The notes below the pieces were generated by a model. That model had not been told where the DNA came from. It did no database searches and saw nothing but the letters and a program-made list of their open reading frames with translations. Positions 18,743 to 28,800 of a stretch of DNA of 64,000 nt are shown here, piece after piece; within the stretch, counting starts at the first letter, position 1; the number at the start of each line of letters is the position of its first letter. The stretch covers positions 248,001 to 312,000 of the forward strand of contig NZ_CP176366.1 in assembly GCF_046244385.1 (NCBI RefSeq). The letters run 5' to 3'. The stretch comes from Methanospirillum stamsii. GTDB lineage: Archaea; Halobacteriota; Methanomicrobia; Methanomicrobiales; Methanospirillaceae. The translations under genes were made by a program, and so were the position numbers.

Positions 18743-20236
18743 ATGCAGGATTCTGATAGTAATCAACCGATTCGGGTTTTATTTGTTGATGATGAACCCA
18801 GCATGAGCGATATTGCTCATTATTTTCTTGGTGAGAAACTCGGGGGCTGCACCGTCGTACCGGCAATGGAAGTGTCAATCGCCCTCGAATTACTTGAAAA
18901 AGAAGATTTTGATGTTATTGTAGCAGATTATGAGATGCCGGATTTGGATGGGCTTGCATTTCTCAAAATACTCCGGGAACGAGGAGATACCATCCCCTTT
19001 CTGGTGTGCACCGGAAAAAGCCGTCATGAGGTGGTAATTGAAGCCCTCAATGCTGGAGCAGACTTTTATCTGCAAAAAGGAGAAGATCCGATTGTCCTTT
19101 TTACAGAGATGAAACAGATGATCTTCCAGGCAGTCAGCAGGAGGCGATCAGAACAGGCTCTTGCATCATCCCGCCATCTGCTTGAAGAAATGATAGATTT
19201 TCTTCCTGATGCCACGATGGCAGTAAATAATTCTCACTATGTTATTGCCTGGAACAGGATTATGGAAAAACTGACAGGCATATCATCTGAACAAATCATC
19301 GGTAAAAACCCCGATATTTCTTCAGTTTTTTTTAAAAATCGTATCATTGCGGAATTGATTGAATTTATCCTTAAAAATGGAGAGAGAACAGAATTTTCGC
19401 ACTATAATAGTACAGTTGAGGACAGGATAATCATTGAGGAATTCCACTCACGAACAGACCACAACGAAGAAAATGATAGTTATTTCAGAGTAATGGTATC
19501 TCCAATTCTGGATACCAGCATGAAAAAAGTAGGTTTTATTGGTTCATTCCGTAATATTACCCTTGAGAAAAGATACGAATTGGAATTGGTTGAGAGTCGG
19601 GAGAATTTCAGGGCACTTGTTGAGAACAACACAGATATTGTGATGCGATTTGACATTCATGGAAGACATCTCTATGTTAACCCGGCAGTCTCTCCATATA
19701 TTCCATTTGATTCCCGGTTACTCATTGGTAAAACCTATTCTGAACTACTCTATCCCCCCCGGGATTGTAGAAAATGGGATAGTCTCATTCAGAAGGTAAT
19801 AACTACAGCGTCTCCGGTGGAAACCGATATCACCTTTTTTTCACCCAAAGGAAAAATTATCTTAAACTGGCGTCTTTTTCCGGAGTTTGATCAGAAAGGT
19901 CAGGTAAGGTCTGTTCTTTCAATATCCCGTGACATCACATACCATGAAATGTTAGAGCAGGAAAAACAAGCTCTCCTCTCACAGATAGAGAGGAATCTTG
20001 GAGAATTTGCAATTCTTAACGATGGAATCCGGAACCCTCTCGCAGTTATTACCGGGTGGCTTTCCATGATGGAATCATTACAGGACCATGAACGAAAGAC
20101 ACTCATGCTTCAGGTACGGCAGATAGACGAAATGATTACAAAACTTGACCGGAGATGGATTGAATCTGAAAAAGTTCTTGGTTTCTTACGCAGGCACTAT
20201 TCCATACAAAGTCACCCCTATCCAAACCGGAAATAA
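18743..20236 (+). CDS. REC-PAS-PAS protein with a degenerate kinase H-box and no ATPase domain
   Basis: This 497-residue cytoplasmic protein has a REC domain at 1-125 (D16-D17, phospho-acceptor D62). PAS domains follow at about 150-285 and 295-400. The C-terminal 95 residues form a helical region that looks like a kinase dimerisation domain (NDGIRNPLAVITGWLSMM), but the histidine expected in HELRTPL-like motifs is D427. No HATPase domain follows. It therefore cannot autophosphorylate in the usual way. It may be an adaptor or a phosphorylation-controlled partner of another kinase, for instance the one at 20262, which is convergent and 25 bp away. Confidence 0.85.
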   Translation: MQDSDSNQPIRVLFVDDEPSMSDIAHYFLGEKLGGCTVVPAMEVSIALELLEKEDFDVIVADYEMPDLDGLAFLKILRERGDTIPFLVCTGKSRHEVVIEALNAGADFYLQKGEDPIVLFTEMKQMIFQAVSRRRSEQALASSRHLLEEMIDFLPDATMAVNNSHYVIAWNRIMEKLTGISSEQIIGKNPDISSVFFKNRIIAELIEFILKNGERTEFSHYNSTVEDRIIIEEFHSRTDHNEENDSYFRVMVSPILDTSMKKVGFIGSFRNITLEKRYELELVESRENFRALVENNTDIVMRFDIHGRHLYVNPAVSPYIPFDSRLLIGKTYSELLYPPRDCRKWDSLIQKVITTASPVETDITFFSPKGKIILNWRLFPEFDQKGQVRSVLSISRDITYHEMLEQEKQALLSQIERNLGEFAILNDGIRNPLAVITGWLSMMESLQDHERKTLMLQVRQIDEMITKLDRRWIESEKVLGFLRRHYSIQSHPYPNRK

Positions 20237-20253
20237 CAGAGAAATTACATAAA

Positions 20254-20270
20254 CCAGAAATTTATTCTGG
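20254..20270. terminator. Hairpin between convergent sensor genes
   Basis: A 6-bp perfect stem (CCAGAA / TTCTGG) with a 5-base A/T loop spans the end of the minus-strand kinase gene and the gap after the plus-strand sensor gene. No long T-run follows, so a terminator role is uncertain. Confidence 0.3.
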
Positions 20271-22658
20271 AAAAACATCAAAGGGTGGCCCGGCCGGGAG
20301 AGTAATGGTAAATACACAACCTAGCCCGACTCCATCACTATATACAGAGATCTGCCCGTTATGTTTTTCAACAATTTTTCTGCAGATTGGAAGACCAAGA
20401 CCCGTTGATGTCTTATCATGTCTGGAGGTGTCGGATTTATAAAATTCCTCGAATATTTTTAATTTTTCATCAGAACTAATCCCTATCCCATTATCTGCAA
20501 CAGTCAGAATCAAAGAACCTGCCTGTATCTGTCCGGCAATATGAATTGTCCCACCTGCTGGTTTAGAGAATTTGATGGCATTCGAAACAAGATTGTCAAT
20601 TAATTCATGGAAAAGAACCGGATCAGCATGGATTATTATGTCGGGAGAAATATCAGTTGTCGCAGTAATCTCTTTGTAACGAAGGCTCGTCCGGTGGATA
20701 TCATACACTGATCTGACTGCATCTGCTACATTGACCGGTTCACTATCCGGAATATAATCTACAGAATTTAACTTGGCCAGTTTTAATGACTTATTTGCAA
20801 TAGTCTGAATATGCCGTGCATTTCTCTCGATTATATTTAAAATCAACTTTTGTTCTTCTACGGAGGAATGGGATACTTCGGGAATTAGACCGATTATTGG
20901 AGTAAGAGGAGTCCTGAGGTCGTGACCTAGTTGCATGATAAAATCATTCTTTTGTTCGAGCAGGCGGATCACTTCCTCTGTCCTATCATGCACAATCCGG
21001 TCAAGATCCTCATTAATTCTGAACAACTGATCCCTGACTACTTCAAGTTCATGAGTTCTCTCCTCTAGTTTTATCATATATTCCCTTATCTTCTGTTCAT
21101 TCTCCTTTCTATGGGTGATATCGGTAACAACTCCGGATGAACCGGCAAATAATCCATTCTCATCAAAAATTGGTGATGCAGATATTTCTGCATAGAGCAG
21201 GTGTTTATTTTTGGTGACCAATACAACTTCATACCGTTCAGCAATACCGTTATGCCGGTTTTGAAGTTTTTTCTCCATTGTTATGGTACATGACGGATGA
21301 GTCAGATCTGAAATTGATGTGTCTAATAATTCTTCCGGATCATATTCAAGCATTGAAGCCATACGACTGTTAACAAAGGTGGTCTTTTCATTTTCATCAA
21401 TAATCCAGATACCTTCGTTTAGTTGTTCTACAAGATTCTGATATTTTTCTTTGCTCTCCCGAAGATGTTTCTCCTGATCCTGTAAAGATGAGATTAAATC
21501 ATTCACATAAGAGATCAAAAGATTTATACTGTTTTCAAGCTGGGAAAACTCAGGGCTTCCTGAATACGAAACACGATGATTGAGATCTCCATGTGCAATC
21601 CGGTTTAAGTCATCAATAATCCTCCTTAACGGCCTGGTCAGATGATATGCAAGGATATACGCAATAAAAAATCCCAATATTGCACCGATACCAGCAATTA
21701 ATGAATGATACAAGAGAATTGACTCAATATGATCCTGCCTTGATGAAGTATCATATTCCAACCTCCCGACAAGATCAAGCATATTTCCGGATACTGTTTT
21801 GTTGTCAGATATTTCAATAAAAAAATAGTAAAGTTCGGAATTGTTTACAGGATCCTCAATTGCAGTTCTGTTTTTTCCCAGGTAACTATTTTTGACCTGT
21901 TTTATGATATCTTTATCAGTAACTTTCCCGTTCAACTGGTTTGTCCAGATTGAACGATACATTGAATCATAGAGGGTTAAAGACTGGATGTGAGGAGTAT
22001 TATTTACGAATTCTCTCATCACATTCGCATAAGAAAAATTATGTCTCCCTTCTGAATGTCCGGATATCAGGTATGATATTTCGAGGAGATACTTATTATC
22101 GGGAGTTGGATGATAGGCAAATTTTCTGGTACGACCAATGGCAGCGAATCCATATACTGCCCGGTCTGCCTGAAATGAATCACCTATCCGGATTTTTGAG
22201 ATGTCTTCATATACGGCAGGCCAGATTTTAAAATCCAGCCCTTTATCAGATATATAAGTAGTATCAATTACTACCCCGGTTTCGTTTATGATGTAAAAAT
22301 CGGTTATTTTTCTGAGTGAAGGATTTAGATTCTCTTTCATTACGGTCAGGTTTATCCGGGAGGGATCCTGCCCGGACTGATTATATGCCTCCAGAAATGG
22401 AACAAACTGTTCCTTCATTGAGTCATCAAAACTATGATCAAAAAGGAGGAGCCCCTGGTTTACAAGTTGTAAATTATGAATCAGGTGATGTTCATTGTAA
22501 CGGATTTCATTGTCCCATTCATCAAGGAGATGGTTTTTTGTCTGTTCATAAGAAAGAAGAGAAATAGCACCGATAAAAAAAATGAAGATAGTGGTCAGCA
22601 TTACCATGACCAGCACAGGAAAAGACAACCGGGTATTGAGCAGGTTCCACTCTTTCAT
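20262..22658 (-). CDS. Membrane sensor histidine kinase, CHASE4-HAMP-PAS-HisKA-HATPase
   Basis: This 798-residue membrane kinase begins with a transmembrane helix (residues 13-35). A CHASE4-like extracytoplasmic domain follows (about 40-300), including NEHHLIHNLQLVNQGLLLFDHSFDDS. A second helix lies at about 312-335, then a HAMP domain (LTRPLRRIIDDLNRIAHGDL), a PAS domain at about 405-520, a coiled coil, the HisKA motif with phospho-acceptor H579 (GHDLRTPLTPIIGL), and a complete HATPase domain (NLVSNAIKFS, DNGIGI, TGLGLPICRKIV). It should detect an outside signal and pass phosphate to an unknown regulator. No output regulator with a DNA-binding domain is adjacent. Confidence 0.93.
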   Translation of the reverse strand: MKEWNLLNTRLSFPVLVMVMLTTIFIFFIGAISLLSYEQTKNHLLDEWDNEIRYNEHHLIHNLQLVNQGLLLFDHSFDDSMKEQFVPFLEAYNQSGQDPSRINLTVMKENLNPSLRKITDFYIINETGVVIDTTYISDKGLDFKIWPAVYEDISKIRIGDSFQADRAVYGFAAIGRTRKFAYHPTPDNKYLLEISYLISGHSEGRHNFSYANVMREFVNNTPHIQSLTLYDSMYRSIWTNQLNGKVTDKDIIKQVKNSYLGKNRTAIEDPVNNSELYYFFIEISDNKTVSGNMLDLVGRLEYDTSSRQDHIESILLYHSLIAGIGAILGFFIAYILAYHLTRPLRRIIDDLNRIAHGDLNHRVSYSGSPEFSQLENSINLLISYVNDLISSLQDQEKHLRESKEKYQNLVEQLNEGIWIIDENEKTTFVNSRMASMLEYDPEELLDTSISDLTHPSCTITMEKKLQNRHNGIAERYEVVLVTKNKHLLYAEISASPIFDENGLFAGSSGVVTDITHRKENEQKIREYMIKLEERTHELEVVRDQLFRINEDLDRIVHDRTEEVIRLLEQKNDFIMQLGHDLRTPLTPIIGLIPEVSHSSVEEQKLILNIIERNARHIQTIANKSLKLAKLNSVDYIPDSEPVNVADAVRSVYDIHRTSLRYKEITATTDISPDIIIHADPVLFHELIDNLVSNAIKFSKPAGGTIHIAGQIQAGSLILTVADNGIGISSDEKLKIFEEFYKSDTSRHDKTSTGLGLPICRKIVEKHNGQISVYSDGVGLGCVFTITLPAGPPFDVFPE

Positions 22659-22749
22659 AATGGGATTAACCCGGAAATTTCTTTCCCTGATACAATAAAA
22701 ATCCTTGTCTTTAATGTTAGTTTTTTATTGATCTGATACACAAAGACTA

Positions 22750-22914
22750 TCATCCGTTGCGTTTAGCAAAAAAAGCTTTAGCGGCTTTACATCGTGGGCA
22801 TACCCAAGGATCAGGAATTTTTTCAAATGGTGTTCCTGCACTCACCCCATGTTCAGGATCTCCAAACCGATCATCATACAGGTAGCCACATTTCGTACAT
22901 ACCCAACTGGCCAT
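22750..22914 (-). CDS. Rubredoxin
   Basis: This 54-residue protein binds one iron through four cysteines in two CxxC knuckles, CTKCGYLYD near the N-terminus and PWVCPRCKA near the C-terminus. It has the normal rubredoxin length and the conserved GYLYDDRFGDPEHG segment. It serves as a one-electron carrier in the cytoplasm, in anaerobes often for oxygen or peroxide reduction. The ATG at 22914 gives the standard N-terminus; the open frame runs further upstream but without family similarity. It diverges from the zinc-ribbon gene at 23138. Confidence 0.95.
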   Translation of the reverse strand: MASWVCTKCGYLYDDRFGDPEHGVSAGTPFEKIPDPWVCPRCKAAKAFFAKRNG

Positions 22915-23066
22915 GTTGATAATCTGTCTTCCCGGTAAAAAAAGGTCATGGTGAAAAATTGATTGGAAAAATATATTCTGCAAAATTTTCATGATCATCA
23001 TATATGTAAATTTTACTTTCACCCTGCTTATTAAAGATTCAAATAGTTAAACCAGGAATGCTTAAT

Positions 23067-23086
23067 TGATCAGTAAATTCTGATCA
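23067..23086. promoter_or_regulatory. Inverted repeat in the rubredoxin/zinc-ribbon promoter region
   Basis: Perfect 7-bp arms TGATCAG and CTGATCA are separated by TAAATT, giving a 20-bp dyad. It sits 51 bp before the start codon at 23138 and about 150 bp from the divergent rubredoxin start. The geometry suits a dimeric regulator. No regulator gene is adjacent. Confidence 0.35.
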
Positions 23087-23137
23087 CCAGACAAAACCAT
23101 AACACTATCAGTTGTGGTAGAACCCAGGAGGACTGTA

Positions 23138-23659
23138 ATGAAGGAATATTCATCAATATGTCAGAGTTGTGCCATGCCATTCATGAAAGATGAAGATCAT
23201 GGAACAGAACAGGACGGAAGACTGTCAGATCTGTATTGCAGATACTGTTATCAGAATGGAGAATTCACCGATAAAGACAGTACAGTTGAAAAAATGGCTG
23301 AACTAGGAGCAGGTATGATCTCCCAGATGTATGGGATGCCAATAGAAAAAGCCAGGGTTTTCATGACCAGTCAGATTAAAACTCTGAAACGGTGGAGCGG
23401 CAGGATTATTCCATCCTGTCAGAGTTGTGGTATGCCTCTCTTTTCTCCGGAGGATGCAGGAACTGAAAAAGACGGAACACCCAGTTCTCTTTATTGCTTA
23501 CATTGTTATCAACATGGAGCCTTTACCGAGCCTGATTTGACACAGGAAGAGATGGTTAAAAAGTGTGCTCCATTCCTTGTTGGACAATTTGAAATGCCAT
23601 TAGAAAAAGCAGAAGAGATGTCAAAAATATATACTTCCACCCTCTCAAGATGGAAATAA
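23138..23659 (+). CDS. Double zinc-ribbon protein
   Basis: The 173-residue product contains two copies of one module. Copy one starts CQSCAMPFMKDEDHGTEQDG and ends with the second pair LYCRYCYQNGEFT; copy two starts CQSCGMPLFSPEDAGTEKDG and ends LYCLHCYQHGAFT. Each CxxC...CxxC set should bind one zinc, as in the Pfam putative zinc-ribbon domain. A helical region with a conserved MPxEKA element follows each copy. The molecular role is unknown. An AGGAGG ribosome-binding site at 23126-23131 fixes the ATG at 23138, which is a rare strong Shine-Dalgarno site in this window. It diverges from rubredoxin. Confidence 0.8.
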   Translation: MKEYSSICQSCAMPFMKDEDHGTEQDGRLSDLYCRYCYQNGEFTDKDSTVEKMAELGAGMISQMYGMPIEKARVFMTSQIKTLKRWSGRIIPSCQSCGMPLFSPEDAGTEKDGTPSSLYCLHCYQHGAFTEPDLTQEEMVKKCAPFLVGQFEMPLEKAEEMSKIYTSTLSRWK

Positions 23660-23667
23660 TGACTCTG

Positions 23668-25092
23668 TCACCCAAGAGTGACAAACATCATTACTTCTGC
23701 ATCCTGGAAGGGCTCCTCAGGATTCCCATAATAAAATGAAACGTCATCTCCTGTCTGAAGATTAAATATATTCAAGCCTTCATCAGGATTTTCGTAATCA
23801 CGAAGGGTATTTCCATTTACCCTTACAAACCAGATTTTACTGGCCGTGGAGAAATATTCATTAATCCCGTCAACAATTAGGATCTTTCCTTTTCTCATTC
23901 CACGATCATCGATACTGATATTATTTAATATTTTATCGTTAAAAAGCAGGTGAAGCAATCCCAATGGGGTTTTAGCAGGGATCTCATAATCAAGGCCGGA
24001 ATTCACCGTCACATTGACTGTTCCCTCCGGAAGCGTGTAAACTCCGGAATAGAGAACACCATTATCATCTGTTGTTGCATTTGTGGTTTCAGGTACCGGG
24101 GTTTCACTTTCTACTATTTGAGAGTCAGTCGTGTTATTGATAATAGCAGGTTCTGTAGTTACTGTGGGTGTGACTGTCGGAACCGCTGTGACCTCGACAA
24201 CCGGAGCAGTGGTGGGAAGAACCGTTGGAACTGCAGTGACCTCAACTACAGGAGTAGCAGTGGGAAGAACTGTAGGAACCGCAGTAACCTCAACTACCGG
24301 AGCAGAGGTTGGAAGAACCGTAGGAACCGCAGTAACCTCAACTACAGGAGCAGTGCTGGGAAGAACCGTAGGAACTGCAGTAACCTCGACCACCGGAGTA
24401 GCAGTGGTATTAACCATCGGAATCGTAGTTACCTCAACTACAGGAGCGGTGGTTGGAATGGCAGTTGGAACCGTTGTTATCTCAATCGTAGGGATAATTA
24501 CAGGAACTGGTTGTTGAATAACCTGGTAAGATGCCGGCATCTGAAGAGGAGAGAGGTACTGCATCATTCCATTTTTGTTACCAATCTGGACCCAGATCAG
24601 GGCTTTTGCAGCTCCAACCGGCAAGGTAGGATCTCCATATGCAAATAAAATATCATCCCCATCAGCAAGCTTAAAAGTATTGATTCCCTCTTTTGCCGGA
24701 AGAAGGAATTCACGAAGCTGGACGCCATTAACAGTAATATACCAGGTATCATATTCTGAAACAGTGTACGAATTGACACCATCAAGCGTGAATACCCCTC
24801 TTTTTTCCAGCAACTCATCGCCGACACGATATTCCCCAATCATCCCCGTTCCGGCCAGAGCCTGTATTATTCCCACCGGAGACATGGCAGGCACCTGATA
24901 CAGGATACCTGAATCTGCACGTATTGAAACATTCCCATCTCCATATGGAATCTGTCCCGAAAAGACCACGACCTGATTCTGAACCGGTTGAACAACAGTC
25001 CCGGCTCCGGCACACAGACACACGAAGCACGAGATCACCACAGCAAACCAGACAATCAAAACCAACTGATATGAATAACCCCTTTCCTTCAT
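23668..25092 (-). CDS. Exported protein with two DUF4430-like domains and a Thr/Pro repeat linker
   Basis: From the ATG at 25092 the product has about 474 residues; a TTG at 25122 would add ten. A signal peptide covers residues 8-32. A first DUF4430-like domain (about 40-165) has the marks IITVNGVQ-like YITVNGVQLREFL and GDDILFAYG. A linker of 16-residue repeats (VEVTAVPTVLPTTAPV and variants) spans about 190-310. A second domain (about 345-474) repeats the scheme with WFVRVNGNTLRDYENP and GDDVSFYYGNP. Bacterial and archaeal DUF4430 domains resemble cobalamin- or sugar-binding surface modules, but no ligand is evident here. The Thr-rich linker is a likely glycosylation target. It converges with the zinc-ribbon gene. 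Confidence 0.75.
   Translation of the reverse strand: MKERGYSYQLVLIVWFAVVISCFVCLCAGAGTVVQPVQNQVVVFSGQIPYGDGNVSIRADSGILYQVPAMSPVGIIQALAGTGMIGEYRVGDELLEKRGVFTLDGVNSYTVSEYDTWYITVNGVQLREFLLPAKEGINTFKLADGDDILFAYGDPTLPVGAAKALIWVQIGNKNGMMQYLSPLQMPASYQVIQQPVPVIIPTIEITTVPTAIPTTAPVVEVTTIPMVNTTATPVVEVTAVPTVLPSTAPVVEVTAVPTVLPTSAPVVEVTAVPTVLPTATPVVEVTAVPTVLPTTAPVVEVTAVPTVTPTVTTEPAIINNTTDSQIVESETPVPETTNATTDDNGVLYSGVYTLPEGTVNVTVNSGLDYEIPAKTPLGLLHLLFNDKILNNISIDDRGMRKGKILIVDGINEYFSTASKIWFVRVNGNTLRDYENPDEGLNIFNLQTGDDVSFYYGNPEEPFQDAEVMMFVTLG
24182..24510 (-). repeat. 48-bp tandem repeats encoding a Thr/Pro/Val linker
   Basis: Nearly seven units of 48 bp lie head to tail within the exported protein gene at 23668-25092. 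Each encodes 16 residues of the type PTVLPTTAPVVEVTAV. Central units are nearly identical and outer ones have diverged, as expected from unequal exchange or slippage. Copy number may vary between strains. Confidence 0.85.
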
Positions 25093-25269
25093 CAGGTTTC
25101 CCTCTGTCAGAAATCCACTCAATGACTGTAAGAATGGTAGACGGTGAAATATTTAAGAGATTTGGAGAGGTTTTTATTTCACGGGTAAAAAACCCGCAAA
25201 ATTCACGGTAATTATTATGTATAGAAAGGAATTATTAAAAAAGCGGCAGACAATTATGAGGTATAAGCC

Positions 25270-25794
25270 ATGGCAAAACAGTGGGACGGTTTGCTTTTTC
25301 GAAGAGTATCTCTTCCGGATTACATGATCGGAAGGATGTATCTTCATCCGATGCCTGGCAGATTTGAAAAAATCACTCAATTTGTAAATGAACTGGAACA
25401 GAAAAACATACGGAAGATAATATGCCTTACTGGATTAGAAGAGATATCAAGAATATCCCCTGATTATCATGCCCTGATAAAGAAGCACCATGACAATTTT
25501 CATATTGAATGCTTTCCGATTCCGGATTTTGGTGTTCCGGATGACCCGGAAGCGTTTTTAAGGCTTGCGAGATTGTCTTCTGACCAGGTAAAAACCGGAG
25601 AGGCAGTATTAATCCATTGTGGGATGGGCATTGGCAGGACAGGATTATTTGGAGTACTTCTGCTCATGGTATCCGGACTTACGCGTAAAGATGCAGAATT
25701 TGCTATCCAGTCAGCAGGAGCCGGGGTTCAGACAAATTCCCAAAAGGAATTCATCAGCTGGGCAGAATCAAGAATGGATGATCTGAAAAAATGA
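25270..25794 (+). CDS. Dual-specificity/tyrosine-type protein phosphatase
   Basis: This 174-residue protein has the Cys-based phosphatase loop HCGMGIGRTG, matching HCxxGxxRT/S, with nucleophile C117 and phosphate-binding R123. The preceding PDFGVPDDPEAF supplies a likely general-acid aspartate near residue 88. Such enzymes remove phosphate from tyrosine, or sometimes from Ser/Thr, nucleotides or phosphoinositides; archaeal substrates are mostly unknown. No signal peptide is seen, so it is cytoplasmic. GAGGT about ten bases upstream may help translation. It is a single gene, convergent with the giant TPR gene. Confidence 0.85.
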   Translation: MAKQWDGLLFRRVSLPDYMIGRMYLHPMPGRFEKITQFVNELEQKNIRKIICLTGLEEISRISPDYHALIKKHHDNFHIECFPIPDFGVPDDPEAFLRLARLSSDQVKTGEAVLIHCGMGIGRTGLFGVLLLMVSGLTRKDAEFAIQSAGAGVQTNSQKEFISWAESRMDDLKK

Positions 25795-25837
25795 GAGAAA
25801 AAATAGAAAAACATCTGCAGTTCCGGTACCAGATAGA

Positions 25838-28800
25838 CTATGATGCCGGAGTGTTTTTCTGCTGAAGATACCGCATCTTCCTTGACAGTAAAAGCCCAAT
25901 AGATGGATCGCCACCCAGTGAAAATGTCCGTTCATGAGCTACTGCTGCTTCTTCAAACCTTCCTGCATTTTGCAGGGAATCAGCTTTTAAAAACCATGCA
26001 TGGGCGTTTGAGTCATCTGCAGCAAGAATACGCTCGAGGGCTGCTGCAGCGGCATCGTGATCTGCGGTAATCCAGAGTAATTCAGCATATAATAACCAGG
26101 CCTCATTATTTTCCGGAGCTTTATCTATTACACGCCGGATAAGAGAAAGTGCTTCAGAATAGGTATCAGAGTCATAGAGTGTCTTCACTCTTGATAGCAG
26201 AAGGACAGGATCATCCGGAATCTGACGAAGCGCTTCCTCCACGGCGTGTGCTGCAGCTTCTTCCCGACCCAGGGACTGCTCAATTTCAGCTTTTAGTTGC
26301 CATGCTTTTGCATTATCCGGATCCTTTTCAAGCACCTGGTCAAGAGAAGGAATTGCAGAATCAAGTTCTCCGGATTTAAAAAGACTTTGTGCATACCGGA
26401 ATAACAAATCTGTATCTACCGGCTTTAAAAGAACCGCCTGTGATAATGCAGCAGATGCAGGGGAAAACTGACCCTGATTATAGAGAGCTTTACCCTTCAT
26501 TTCCCAGATTTCAGGATCATCCGGGACAACTTCGAGATACTGCTCAAGGCGTGGGATTGATAACGCACATTTACCTGACCGATATAAGGAAATACCAAGC
26601 CTTCTGATAAGGTCCGGATCCTCCTGTACGAATTCGGATGCTTTTTCATAACATTCAGATGCCAGTTCATACTGCATAAGTGCTTCATGGGCAGCGCCTT
26701 TTCGTTTCCATAACTCGCCATTCTGGGGATCAGATGAGAGTACTCTTCCAAGAATATCTATTGCTTCGGAGTACTTTTCCGCCTCATAGAGCACAATACC
26801 CTGTAATGATAACAATTTCTTATTATTTGGCGCATATTTACAGGCCTCTGAAAGAGCATTGGCAGCTTCTTCAAACAGACCCTGAGCACGTTCGATTTCT
26901 GCTTTGAGTTTCCATAATTCCGGATTCTTCTCATCGCGGGACAAGAGTCGGGTTACTTTAGTATATGCCTCACGAAACTGGCCGGTATGATACAAAGCCC
27001 TTGCGTACCCAAACAGAACCATGGCATCATTAGATTGAGGTTCAGTTATCAGAGCATATGTCTGACATGCTCCCCGGTATGAACCAATAGATGCCTGGAT
27101 TCTGGCTTTTATAATGAGAGAGTCGGCATTGGACGGAGAGAGTTCAAGAGCTTTTCCAATGGATTGAAGTGCATCAGAGAATGATTTCCGGGAGTTCTGG
27201 ACATCTGCGAGGAGATACCAGGCCTCAAATAACTGGTCATTGATTGCCAGAGAGTGCTTTAAAATAAATTCTGCTTTTTGCAGTTCTTTCAAAGATACAA
27301 GAGCTTTTGCATGATAAAACCATGCCTGGTAATCTTCAGGATTGTTATCTTCAACCTGTTCAAAACAGGTGATCGCTTCATGAAATTGAAAGAGTTCAAG
27401 AAGTGTAAGCCCTTCCCAAAAAAAGGAGTCATAGTGATCCTTATCTAATTTTAAGGCTTCCCTGAAATGATGAAGAGCTGCTTCGTATTGTTTTAACTCG
27501 TACTGAGCAACACCCAGGAGGAACAGAACTTCAGCATCAGGCCCGAAAAGTTCAATAAACCGTTCACATGCCTTTATTACCTTATTATTTTCGTGCTCAT
27601 AGGCAAGAGCGTTCAGATAAATAAGCCAGCTGTCGACAGGAATCGGACCTCTTTTACAGGCACGTTCAAATGAGACTACAGACTGATCGTATTCTCCGAG
27701 CTCAAAACTGGTGATCGCATGATTCAACCAGGACTCCGGTCTTGAACTTTTTGCTTCTGCAGCATGTTCAAATGACTCAAGTGCTGCCGGGTGGCTGTCA
27801 AGAAGCCGTAGAGCAAGACCACGCTGATTCCAGGCAACGGTATTTTCAGGATCCAGTTCCAGGGCTTTTTCATATGCCGCGATAGCATCCTGGTATTGTC
27901 CGCGTTCAGTCTGAGTATCGCCAAGCATTATCCAGGGGTTAACTTTCTTTGGGTTTAGCTGGGTTGCATGAGTATATGCTGCTGCAGCCCGGCTGAACTC
28001 ATACTGGGCTGTTGCTACCATTCCGATGCCAATCCAGGCATTAAAATTTTTGGGGTTTAATTTTAATGACTGCTGAAATGATTTCATAGAGTCTTTGTAC
28101 CATTTTAATTTGTACAGAGCCGCCCCATGGTTGTGCCATACAGAGGAATTATCCGGACCTAATTGTAATGCACGATTAAATGCCTGTAATGCACTATCAT
28201 ATTTTTTCAGGTGCATAAGGGTCAGACCATGATTATTATAAAAGGTAACAGACTCCTGACCTTCATTTACAATCTGGTTTAATATATCAGTAACAGTAGA
28301 TTTGTCATCAGAACATTCCGCTTTCAGAATAGAATAAGTATACCGGGTCTCAAGATCCCAGGGCTCAATTTTTAGTGCCTGTTCATATGCTCCAATCGCC
28401 TGAGAGATATCACCCAAATCTGCATAGAGATCTGCAATCATCCTCCATGCATCAGCATATTCCTGATCAATTTTTAACGCTTTTTTTAAGGCATCAATAG
28501 CCTGATCACGTTCTTCTAAATGGACAAGGGTATTTGCCAGCCCAAAAAAAGCAACCGGATCATCAGGGTTTATTTCGATGGCAAAAGAATACGCATCCAG
28601 TCCGTCCTGGTATTCTCCAAGTTGTACATGAGAATATCCCTTCAGCACCCATACTTCTGCCTGGTCTGCCCCCCAGTCAATAGCCATATCCAGGTCAGAT
28701 AATGCATCTTTAAACTTAGCCAGGGCAAGAAAACAGGCTCCCCGGTACATCCAGCCCTGTGGATTGTCGGATTCACGATCAACAACCCGGGTTAATACCG

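Noticed and set aside
24182..24510. CRISPR array
   Set aside because: The repeats are directly adjacent without unique spacers and keep the reading frame of a protein.
24131..24517. Plus-strand frame with repeats of the type VGTAVTSTTGA
   Set aside because: It is the antisense reading of the 48-bp repeats inside the exported protein gene, with no start signal of its own.
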